64,000 bases of DNA from Rhizobium oryziradicis (GTDB taxonomy: Bacteria; Pseudomonadota; Alphaproteobacteria; Rhizobiales; Rhizobiaceae), in contig NZ_MKIM01000027.1 of assembly GCF_001939045.1 (NCBI RefSeq), positions 186,001-250,000 on the forward strand. Reading direction: 5' to 3'. Under the pieces are notes generated by a model, which was given only the letters and a program-made list of their open reading frames with translations, was not told the origin of the DNA and searched no databases. Position numbers and translations under genes: made by a program. Of the stretch, positions 35,260-42,331 are shown piece after piece. How positions within the stretch are numbered: the stretch's first letter is position 1; each line of letters begins with the position of its first letter.

Positions 35260-35610
35260 ATGAAGTCGCGTGACAGTCTAACACGCCTGAAGGCATTTCA
35301 GGTTGCGGAGAAGCGTCGGCAGTTGCAACAGTTGCAGCTGATGATGTCAGAATTTGAGCGAATGGCTGCTGAATTGGAAAACCAGATCTCTGTTGAAGAG
35401 AAAAAGGCCGGTATCACCGACCCCACCCATTTCGCTTATCCAACTTTTGCAAAAGCGGCTCGCCAGCGTGCTGATAATTTGCAAAACTCGATCCGCGAAC
35501 TGAAAGTGCAGCAGGACGCTGCCGAACTGGCATTGGAAGAGGCTGTGGCAGATCATGCCAAAGCGGCAGCGCTTGAAGAGCGTGATGGACAAAATCGGGC
35601 CCGTGCTTAA
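35260..35610 (+). CDS. fliJ: FliJ-like flagellar export chaperone
   Basis: 116 aa, almost entirely coiled coil (SLTRLKAFQVAEKRRQLQQLQLMMSEFERMAAELENQ.. and a second helix after GITDPTHFAYPT), matching alphaproteobacterial FliJ in size and pattern. FliJ works with the FliI ATPase at the flagellar export gate. Start ATG 35260 with GGGAG at nine bases. Divergent from ctrA, fitting CtrA control of motility. No other flagellar gene is in the window. Confidence 0.78.
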   Translation: MKSRDSLTRLKAFQVAEKRRQLQQLQLMMSEFERMAAELENQISVEEKKAGITDPTHFAYPTFAKAARQRADNLQNSIRELKVQQDAAELALEEAVADHAKAAALEERDGQNRARA

Positions 35611-35638
35611 CGCATCGGTCCTGAGACCTTATAAAATA

Positions 35639-35688
35639 TTTCCGCATAATTCCTGCAATCCATCGCGATTGCAGGAATTATGCGGAAA
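35639..35688. repeat. 22-bp perfect hairpin after fliJ (family C)
   Basis: TTTCCGCATAATTCCTGCAA plus TC (35639-35660), loop CATCGC, then the exact complement (35667-35688). Shares the GCATAATTCCTG core with the C repeats. May act as terminator for fliJ despite the lack of a long T run. Confidence 0.8.
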
Positions 35689-36095
35689 ATTTACAATGAT
35701 GCGCTTGCGGGCAACAGGTGAAAGACCTGACCACCGCCAGGAAATGCGGAAACAGGTTTTCTGCAAGAGGGGATGACGCGAGCCCCACCAATTTTCATTG
35801 GATGCGCCAATTTCTTTCGTTTGATCTGGAGCTTTTTCAAACGCTGTTTGTGCGTTCTTGGTCTTTCAGCTTCCGAAACCGACCCGATCCAAAGCTTAAA
35901 CCGATATTGCGAGATGCCGCCACGACATTATCGCTTGCGCGGTCGAAGCATCGACGCGGAAATCGGGAATGCTCGCGTGCTTTTTCCTTGTGAAGATTTT
36001 ATGCTGCTTCGAAAGCGGCAATTTCCGCATCAAGATCGGTCGATCCGAGCAACTGCTTTCAGTCAGCCCATCGTTCCAGACAAAAATTCCGGGCT
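35689..36095. other. Intergenic DNA without a convincing gene
   Basis: Two overlapping frames (35718-35993 and 35773-36099) lack recognisable domains. The second has a weak GGGG before its ATG and ends in the B repeat. No coding call made. Confidence 0.5.
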
Positions 36096-36200
36096 TTAGA
36101 GTCTGTCAGGTTCAAATTGAACCAGGCAGACTCTAGATTCCTTTGTTTTCGTTTGTCTTTTCGGGAAAACCGGGTTCCACTTTTTCCTGACAAACTCTAG
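36096..36200. repeat. B+A composite intergenic repeat
   Basis: B palindrome 36096-36137 (TTAGAGTCTGTCAGGTTCAA, then the complement arm) followed by inverted A 36138-36200 (CCTTTGTTTTCGTTTGTC, GGGAAAACCGGGTTCCAC, CTGACAAACTCTAG). Confidence 0.8.
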
Positions 36201-36471
36201 CTCCGGGAAGGGCGATTGTCTGGGACAGCTTATCACCATCGCGGCTGCTTGAACTGTGTGGTCAAAAAAGCAGCGCGACGGTAAAGCGGCGAATTTTTCT
36301 TTGCTATTGGGCAATTTTGCCCGGCAGCCGTCCAATGGGGAAATGACAGAAGCCGGACATGGGAAACAAGAGGCTGAGACGGTATTCTTTGGCCAGTATT
36401 CTTGCAGCTCAGAAAAATGTCTAAAACAAACAATGTGGAGCGCCTGCGTTGGCGCACCTGTAAAAGTCTGG

Positions 36472-36747
36472 TTAGTGGCGATATTGCTGGATGCGTGTTG
36501 TCCGCAGACCTGGAAGGCCGTGGTCAGAGATAGAGGACTGCCAGGAGAGGAATTCCTCCACTGTCAATGTATAGCGTTCACAGGCCTCTTCCAGGCTCAG
36601 CAATCCACCACGAACAGCGGCGACAACCTCTGCTTTGCGGCGGATAACCCAGCGACGGGTATTGGCTGGCGGCAAGTCAGCAATTGTTAGCGGGCTGCCG
36701 TCGGGGCCGATAACATATTTTACACGCGGGCGTATCGTTTCGGTCAT
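36472..36747 (-). CDS. sciP: CtrA inhibitory protein SciP (DUF1153)
   Basis: 91 aa, the exact family size. N-terminal VKYVIGPDGSPLTIADLPP, then a helix-turn-helix-like domain RRWVIRRKAEVVAAVRGGLLSLEEACERYTLTVEEFLSWQ. In Caulobacter SciP binds CtrA and blocks its activation of target genes, and sciP is itself CtrA-activated. A TTAG-N7-TTAA box 55 bases upstream fits that loop. About 1.7 kb from ctrA. Confidence 0.93.
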   Translation of the reverse strand: MTETIRPRVKYVIGPDGSPLTIADLPPANTRRWVIRRKAEVVAAVRGGLLSLEEACERYTLTVEEFLSWQSSISDHGLPGLRTTRIQQYRH

Positions 36748-36801
36748 TGGACTCTCTACTACAAACTCAAGACCACAGACCCGAAATCTAGCGCGGCACC
36801 T

Positions 36802-36816
36802 TTAAAAAATACCTAA
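36802..36816 (-). promoter_or_regulatory. Candidate CtrA box upstream of sciP
   Basis: Minus-strand TTAG-N7-TTAA, one mismatch from the CtrA consensus, 55 bases before the sciP ATG. Confidence 0.5.
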
Positions 36817-37362
36817 GCTCGAGGTAATAATTTGATAATAATTTGAACAGGTTGGTCGCTTGTGCTGATGTCACACACAAACTGTCATTTTGTGAAAATA
36901 TGTGCAAGAAACCATACAAATTAAATATAAAACGTCTCGTTTTTAGCGTTCTTATGTATGCTTATTGTGTAACTTGAATTTATCGATGATTTTTTTCTAG
37001 AAGATACAATCGTTACGCCAATAATTTCAGAAATTATGATTTGTATATTTATATTTTTGATGATTTGTCGCCGTTTGTTTTGGCTTTATTAGGCGGCGCG
37101 TGAGAGCCGTTGAGAGAAGTGGCATAATAAATGCAAAACCCGCCGCCAGCTTGATGATTCGCCCTCGAGATTCTGTATAATTTTGGAACGTTTTTCACAG
37201 AGAAATCGTCGGCAGTGATATTTTTTATCTATGCCAAGAGATTTTTTTACCTCCCGGGCGGTCGATACGGTGCTTGGGCGTGTGCCAGCACCGCTCTCGG
37301 CTGAAGCTATTTTGCACCTTGGTAATGTCAAGAGCCGCTCATTCTCGCGATCGGCCTCCAGT
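36817..37362. other. AT-rich intergenic DNA between sciP and DUF2793 gene
   Basis: Markedly AT-rich for the first 250 bases (36830-37080), then normal composition. A 95-codon minus frame (37089-37376) starts only with TTG and overlaps the DUF2793 gene; no family is recognisable in it. No terminator seen. Confidence 0.5.
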
Positions 37363-38400
37363 TCACAAAAGGACAACCGCGATTTTAACGCCGGTTGAGC
37401 TTGCTCCCAGAGTGGCAGTTCCGCTGTGCAATATACTCAGTTCGGTATTTTGATTGAGCAGCAAGCATGTTGTCTGGCTGGATTGAACAACGCCAGTCAC
37501 CGTGCCAATTGCGAGTTTGAAAAAACGCGCCTGGGTCTGGTCGATAATTGTAGCGGCATAGTCTTTTGCGGCAGATGCCGAGATGATCAGCGAGACGAGG
37601 TAAATGCCCGTGGTTGGTATTTTGAGGCTTTGGCCTGTCGTTGCACCAAGGGTCGTTTGCAGAACGATCCCGCCCTGGCCCATGGTCAATAGATCGAAGC
37701 CGGTAATCTGCCCCTCGCTCACATTGATTTCCGAGGGGGCGAACCGGGCCGTTGCCGCGGGTTTTGCTGGTTGCTTGACATAGCCCTCCGGGCTTATCGC
37801 CAGTGCGGTGGTCCAGCGGCCCGCCACATCACAGACCTTGATGCTCAACTCATCCGAGCCTGCGAGCCCGATTTCTGCTTTTCCCTGCCAGTTGGATTGA
37901 TAGAGCAGCGAGGCAGTATTGCCAGATGCGGCCTTGTTCAATTTCACCCGTTGGTCGCCGCCATTGTGATTGAACAAAACGGCATCAGAGGCAATGGTGA
38001 ATCTGTTGGTGTCATCGGCGCTGGCGTTCACACCAAGACGGCTAAATTGCGGGGCCGATGGCAGCGGTAGCTCACGCCAGCCGGAACCGTTGTAGGTGAG
38101 CAGTGTGCTGCTTGAGCGAAAAAAAGCCATCCACCCGATTTGGGGTGTCATAAACAACCATGCACCATCCTGCCACACCGCGATCATGCCATCGTGATTG
38201 GTCCATGCATCGGTGGCATTGGCCAGAAGCCAAAAGCACTGGCCATTGGCAGGTGTGGCGGGTGGTGCTGCCAGACTATCGGTAATAACCAGTTGCGTTG
38301 CCGCATCCAGAATGGCCAAAGCCTCGTTGTGGGTAACATGTTTTTGCGCCTGGGAAGGCAGAATATAGGGCAGGGCCAAGCGGGGTGTTGTGTCAGTCAT
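37363..38400 (-). CDS. DUF2793 domain protein (phage tail/GTA-like)
   Basis: 345 aa. N-terminal DUF2793 domain: LPYILPSQAQKHVTHNEALAILDAATQLVI, GQCFWLLANATDAWTNHDGMIAVWQDGAWLFMTPQIGWMAFF (residues about 7-110). The C-terminal half is beta-rich with Thr/Gly/Ala runs, like a tail-fibre or host-range domain. DUF2793 proteins are found in prophages and gene-transfer-agent regions. Start ATG 38400 because GGAG fits that ATG among several. No other phage gene is adjacent, so it is a lone relic or moonlighting surface protein. Confidence 0.82.
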   Translation of the reverse strand: MTDTTPRLALPYILPSQAQKHVTHNEALAILDAATQLVITDSLAAPPATPANGQCFWLLANATDAWTNHDGMIAVWQDGAWLFMTPQIGWMAFFRSSSTLLTYNGSGWRELPLPSAPQFSRLGVNASADDTNRFTIASDAVLFNHNGGDQRVKLNKAASGNTASLLYQSNWQGKAEIGLAGSDELSIKVCDVAGRWTTALAISPEGYVKQPAKPAATARFAPSEINVSEGQITGFDLLTMGQGGIVLQTTLGATTGQSLKIPTTGIYLVSLIISASAAKDYAATIIDQTQARFFKLAIGTVTGVVQSSQTTCLLLNQNTELSILHSGTATLGASSTGVKIAVVLL

Positions 38401-38538
38401 CATCATCTCCATCCATATCGGTGCTGGCATTATCGGCCATGCGTGGAGAGGGTGAAGAAAGAGGATGCTGTCTCTTTGATTGTTCTTGGAAAACGGCGCG
38501 CCATGTTCACGGCACATGGTTGCGCGAAAAATGGGGTG

Positions 38539-39321
38539 TCAGATCTGATGCCCACCCCAGGCAATAAACGATGGGTTGGCAAAATCGCTATCCTGGGCCT
38601 GGTTGCGTTTGCCGTAAGGCAGCGGCCGCCCATCCAGACCGAGTGTCATGCCGCCGGCGGCCCGCAGCACGGCATCGCCTGCAGCCGTATCCCATTCCAT
38701 CGTGCGGCCAAAGCGTGGGTAAACATCGGCGTCTCCCTCGGCGATGAGGCAAAATTTTAGCGATGAGCCGACCGATTTTGTATCGGTAATGCCTTTGCTT
38801 TTCAAAAAAACATCCGTTTCCGGGCTGTTATGCGAGCGGCTGGCGAGGGCCACGAGACTGCTCTGAGAGCCACGCACCCGGATAGCGCGACGTGCAACGG
38901 GCACAAACGTTTCATCAATCTCGATTTTGAAAGCGCCGCTTGCATCTCCGAGATAAGCCACGCCTCGGGCCGGCGCATAGACAATTCCCATGACAGGAAT
39001 ACCCGCTTTTATCAGCGCAATATTGACGGTAAAATCCGAGCTTTTACGGATAAATTCCTTGGTTCCATCCAAAGGGTCCACCAGAATGAAGGACGTGTGC
39101 CCAGTCTCGGGAATATTGCCAGCGGCGGCGGCTTCTTCAGCCACAACGGGGACGTCGGGAAAGGCGGCGCTGAGTGCCGACAAAATTACCGCCTCGGCGC
39201 GCTCATCGGCTTCTGTGACGGGAGAGGAGTCACTTTTGATGTGAATTGTTGGGCCATCATGAAAGACCTGCATGATTTCTCGACCCGCCGCAATGGCTGC
39301 ACGCTCAAAAACATCGATCAC
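38539..39321 (-). CDS. cysQ: 3'(2'),5'-bisphosphate nucleotidase CysQ
   Basis: 260 aa from GTG 39321 (GGAAGGG at seven bases); a TTG nine codons upstream is less likely. Inositol-monophosphatase fold with VVAEEAAAA, DPLDGTKEF (metal site) and WDTAAGDAVLRAAGG. Converts PAP to AMP and recycles the by-product of sulfate assimilation. Lies in the same direction as cysC, but repeats separate them. Confidence 0.93.
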   Translation of the reverse strand: MIDVFERAAIAAGREIMQVFHDGPTIHIKSDSSPVTEADERAEAVILSALSAAFPDVPVVAEEAAAAGNIPETGHTSFILVDPLDGTKEFIRKSSDFTVNIALIKAGIPVMGIVYAPARGVAYLGDASGAFKIEIDETFVPVARRAIRVRGSQSSLVALASRSHNSPETDVFLKSKGITDTKSVGSSLKFCLIAEGDADVYPRFGRTMEWDTAAGDAVLRAAGGMTLGLDGRPLPYGKRNQAQDSDFANPSFIAWGGHQI

Positions 39322-39400
39322 GGCCAAGCCCTTCCTATGGTGATGCAATGGCGCAGGTGTTGATCATGTTTGAACCGCAAAACCCACGCCAGATTTTTGA

Positions 39401-39451
39401 CTGCATAATTCTTGAAATCAAAGTCGATTTAAGATGAAAATTATGCGGCAG
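39401..39451. repeat. Family C cruciform repeat
   Basis: Outer arms CTGCATAATT (39401-39410) and AATTATGCGGCAG (39439-39451), inner hairpin TCTTGAAATC / GATTTAAGA. Confidence 0.7.
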
Positions 39452-39460
39452 ATCAGAAGT

Positions 39461-39611
39461 GTTACAGCGTCCTTTGTGCACTAGAGTTTGTCAGGGAAAA
39501 GTGGAATCCGGTTTTCCCGCAAAGACAAACTCAAACAAAGGAATCTAGAGTCTGTCAGGTTCAATCTGAACCTGACAGACTCTAGATCCGGTGAACAAAG
39601 GACGCTGTAAC
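39461..39611. repeat. A+B composite flanked by 21-bp inverted repeats
   Basis: Outer arms GTTACAGCGTCCTTTGTGCA plus C (39461-39481) and GTGAACAAAGGACGCTGTAA plus C (39591-39611) are complementary at 20 of 21 positions. They enclose an A element (39482-39545) and a B palindrome (39544-39586). The unit has the outline of a miniature inverted-repeat element. Confidence 0.75.
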
Positions 39612-39656
39612 ATACAAAAATACATTGAACGCTTTGTTACCTGTTTGAGTTATGCG

Positions 39657-40286
39657 TCAGGCAGGCGTGGTTTTATCCAAATAATCAACCACCCGCATGG
39701 CAAGTTCATCCGGCCCGGCTTCCAGCGTTTTCAGGTTGATCTCGGCGTGGAGCGGAGGCTCATACGTTGAACTCACGCCGGTAAAATGCGCAATACCGCC
39801 TGTTAGCGCTTTGCGATAAAGGCCTTTGGGATCGCGCCGGATACATTCTTGCAAAGGCGTGTCGATAAACACCTCGATAAATTCGTCTTTGGTCAACAGG
39901 TTTCGAGCCAGCTCCCGATCTACCCTGTACGGTGAGATGAAGGCGACGATAACAATCAGCCCAGCATCTGCCATGAGCTTGGCCACTTCGGCCACACGGC
40001 GGATGTTCTCAACACGGTCTTCATGGGAGAAGCTGAGGTCTTGATTGAGGCCATGGCGAACATTGTCGCCATCAAGAATATAGGTGTGATTGCCCCTGGC
40101 GTGCAGCCGTGTCTCTATCGCATTGGCAATTGTTGATTTTCCGGAACCTGACAAGCCAGTTAACCAGATCACCCTGGGGCGCTGTTTTTTTATGTTTGCG
40201 CGGGATTCCCGTGTCACCTGCAGCGTTTGCAAAACAATATCCTGCTGAGTGAATTGGATTTTTGGTGGCCCGTGGTCGCTCAACAT
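39657..40286 (-). CDS. cysC: Adenylylsulfate kinase
   Basis: 209 aa. APS kinase: Walker A GLSGSGKST (about residues 43-51), DGDNVRHGLNQDL for APS binding, IRRVAEVAKLM, and FISPYR with the family's Ser. Phosphorylates APS to PAPS. Start uncertain: ATG 40286 lies just after AGAGGGGGA; a GTG at 40313 has no ribosome-binding site. No cysD or cysN nearby, unlike many sulfate-activation operons. Confidence 0.93.
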   Translation of the reverse strand: MLSDHGPPKIQFTQQDIVLQTLQVTRESRANIKKQRPRVIWLTGLSGSGKSTIANAIETRLHARGNHTYILDGDNVRHGLNQDLSFSHEDRVENIRRVAEVAKLMADAGLIVIVAFISPYRVDRELARNLLTKDEFIEVFIDTPLQECIRRDPKGLYRKALTGGIAHFTGVSSTYEPPLHAEINLKTLEAGPDELAMRVVDYLDKTTPA

Positions 40287-40604
40287 TCCCCCTCTGCCGT
40301 GTGCAGAGTGCACAAATGGCGACTTGTTTTTTTACCCGCAAACGTCATGAGAAGCAGTTATACCCTCACTTTGTAATTTTATGAAATAACTAACTTGCTT
40401 GCAAAAACCCGTATTGTTCAACTTTCATCACCGTTCAGATGCTCCAGGCGGTTCAGATTTTCTACTTTGAGATGAATACTTTGTCACTAAAAAACTGAAG
40501 TTCAAGATGCCCACGCTCGTCTTTGAAGCATGTTATGTGTAAAGATAACCCTAAACTGGCCTGCTGATTTGGATGTTTCCCCCGCTTTCTCGGCATCATT
40601 TTCA
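40287..40604. other. Intergenic DNA upstream of cysC and soxB
   Basis: AT-rich divergent spacer. It must hold the cysC and soxBDAG promoters, but no consensus element is clear enough to name. No gene seen. Confidence 0.45.
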
Positions 40605-40641
40605 CCTTAAATCGTTTCCGATTTAAGGAATTACGCAGTAG
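40605..40641. repeat. Family C hairpin repeat
   Basis: CCTTAAATCG / CGATTTAAGG perfect stem with four-base loop, followed by AATTACGCAGTAG. 69 bases upstream of soxB. Confidence 0.75.
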
Positions 40642-40709
40642 CCCCCTGCATTGGCTTGTGATTTTTTGCTGTTGTGCCAATGTGCCCGTGGCATTTCACA
40701 GGACGACGC

Positions 40710-41966
40710 ATGCGCTATTCGGCTTTTTCGCTTGTAAAACAAGCTCTTTTCGGCAATCGGCATTGGACGCCCCTGTGGCGGGAGCCAGAGCCGAAACCTC
40801 ATTATGATGTGGTCATTGTTGGCGGCGGCGGCCATGGTTTGGCCACAGCCTATTATCTGGCCAAAGAATACGGCATCACCAATGTGGCGGTGCTGGAAAA
40901 ATCCTATCTTGGGTCCGGTAATGTTGGGCGCAACACCACGATTATCCGCTCCAATTATCTGCTGGATGGCAATTTGCCGTTTTACGAGCTGTCCTTAAAG
41001 CTATGGGAAGGCTTGGAGCAGGATTTCAATTACAATGCTATGGTGTCGCAGCGTGGGGTGATGGATCTTTTTCATTCCGATGGTCAGCGCGACGCCTATG
41101 CCCGGCGCGGCAATGCCATGAAAATGCACGGGGTCGAGGCCGAGATGCTTGAACGCGATGCCGTGCGAAAACTGATGCCTTATCTGAATTTCGACCACGC
41201 CCGCTTTCCGATTTTGGGCGGTCTTTTGCAAAAGCGCGGCGGCACGGTGCGTCACGATGCCGTGGCCTGGGGCTTTGGCCGGGGTGCCGATAGCCGCGGC
41301 GTCGATTTGATCCAGAATTGTGAAGTCACCGGCATTCGGCGTGATGCAGCTGGCCGCGTTGAGGGTGTCGAAACCAGCAAGGGTTTTATCGGTTGCAACA
41401 AGCTGGGTTTGACGGCGGCGGGGCATACGTCAATTGTGGGCCAGATGGCCGGGTTGGAGCTGCCGATTGAAAGTCATGTCTTGCAGGCTTTTGTCTCGGA
41501 GGGCATCAAGCCGGTGATTGATCATGTCATCACTTTTGGCGCATCCGGCCATTTCTATATTTCGCAGTCTGATAAGGGCGGTCTGGTGTTCGGCTCGGAT
41601 ATTGATGGCTACTCTTCATATGCCCAGCGGGGCAATCTGGCCATGGTGGAACACGCCATGGAGGAGGGGGTATCTCTTATTCCCGGCCTGTCGCGCTTGC
41701 GTGTGTTGCGTGCCTGGGGCGGGGTGATGGATATGACCATGGATGGCTCGCCGATTATTGACCGCACGCCGATTGATAATCTCTATCTCAACGGTGGCTG
41801 GTGCTATGGCGGATTTAAAGCCACGCCGGCGTCTGGCCTTTGCTTTGCCCATCTGATTGCAAAAAACGAACACCATCATGTTGCCCGCCTGCTGCGGCTT
41901 GATCGTTTTCGCCGTGGTTTTGCGGTGAACGAGAGCGGCAAAGGCCCGCAACCCAATTTGCACTGA
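40710..41966 (+). CDS. soxB: Sarcosine oxidase beta subunit
   Basis: 418 aa, typical length. FAD-binding Rossmann motif VVIVGGGGHGLATAYYLA (about residues 34-51), GNVGRNTTIIRSNY near the covalent-flavin region, and C-terminal AWGGVMDMTMDGSPIID and GWCYGGFKATPASG. Part of the alpha-beta-gamma-delta enzyme that demethylates sarcosine to glycine with formation of methylene-THF and H2O2. ATG 40710 with AGGA upstream. First gene of soxBDAG. Confidence 0.95.
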   Translation: MRYSAFSLVKQALFGNRHWTPLWREPEPKPHYDVVIVGGGGHGLATAYYLAKEYGITNVAVLEKSYLGSGNVGRNTTIIRSNYLLDGNLPFYELSLKLWEGLEQDFNYNAMVSQRGVMDLFHSDGQRDAYARRGNAMKMHGVEAEMLERDAVRKLMPYLNFDHARFPILGGLLQKRGGTVRHDAVAWGFGRGADSRGVDLIQNCEVTGIRRDAAGRVEGVETSKGFIGCNKLGLTAAGHTSIVGQMAGLELPIESHVLQAFVSEGIKPVIDHVITFGASGHFYISQSDKGGLVFGSDIDGYSSYAQRGNLAMVEHAMEEGVSLIPGLSRLRVLRAWGGVMDMTMDGSPIIDRTPIDNLYLNGGWCYGGFKATPASGLCFAHLIAKNEHHHVARLLRLDRFRRGFAVNESGKGPQPNLH

Positions 41967-41976
41967 ATTCGAGAGT

Positions 41977-42037
41977 TTCCTGTTTTTCGTTTGTCTGGTC
42001 AGAAAAACCGGGTTCCACTTTTTCCTGACAAACTCTA
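41977..42037 (-). repeat. Family A repeat inside the sox operon
   Basis: Inverted A copy (CCTGTTTTTCGTTTGTCTGG, AAAAACCGGGTTCCAC, TTTTTCCTGACAAACTCTAT) filling the soxB-soxD gap and ending 12 bases before the soxD ATG. Confidence 0.78.
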
Positions 42038-42049
42038 TCGAGACATCCT

Positions 42050-42331
42050 ATGGCAAGCCTGATCACCTGCCCCCATTGCGGGGTGCGCCCAAGAGAAGAA
42101 TTCACTATTCGCGGTGATGCATCGCCGGTGCGGCCCAAAGCCAGCGCCTCGGATGATGCATGGTATTCCTATGTCTTTGTGCGCAAAAATCCGAAAGGCC
42201 GTAGTGTTGAACATTGGCAGCACACGGCAGGCTGTCGCCGCTGGCTGGTGGTGGAGCGCGACAACGCCATGAGCCACGAAGTTTATTCTGTGACGGATGT
42301 TTCCGCTAAAGTGATAGAGGCGGAGCAATGA
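42050..42331 (+). CDS. soxD: Sarcosine oxidase delta subunit
   Basis: 93 aa. Zinc-binding CPHCG (Cys7, Cys10) plus HTAGC (His58, Cys62) match the delta-subunit metal site. Small structural subunit of heterotetrameric sarcosine oxidase. Its stop overlaps the soxA ATG (ATGA), so the two are coupled. Confidence 0.95.
   Translation: MASLITCPHCGVRPREEFTIRGDASPVRPKASASDDAWYSYVFVRKNPKGRSVEHWQHTAGCRRWLVVERDNAMSHEVYSVTDVSAKVIEAEQ

Noticed and set aside
35773-36099. 108-codon frame between fliJ and sciP
   Set aside because: Weak start, no domain, ends inside a B repeat; could be a decayed or novel gene but cannot be supported.
36256-36690. 144-codon plus-strand frame
   Set aside because: Antisense to sciP, which is a clear DUF1153 match.
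37089-37376. 95-codon minus frame downstream of the DUF2793 gene
   Set aside because: TTG start only, overlaps the preceding gene, no recognisable family.
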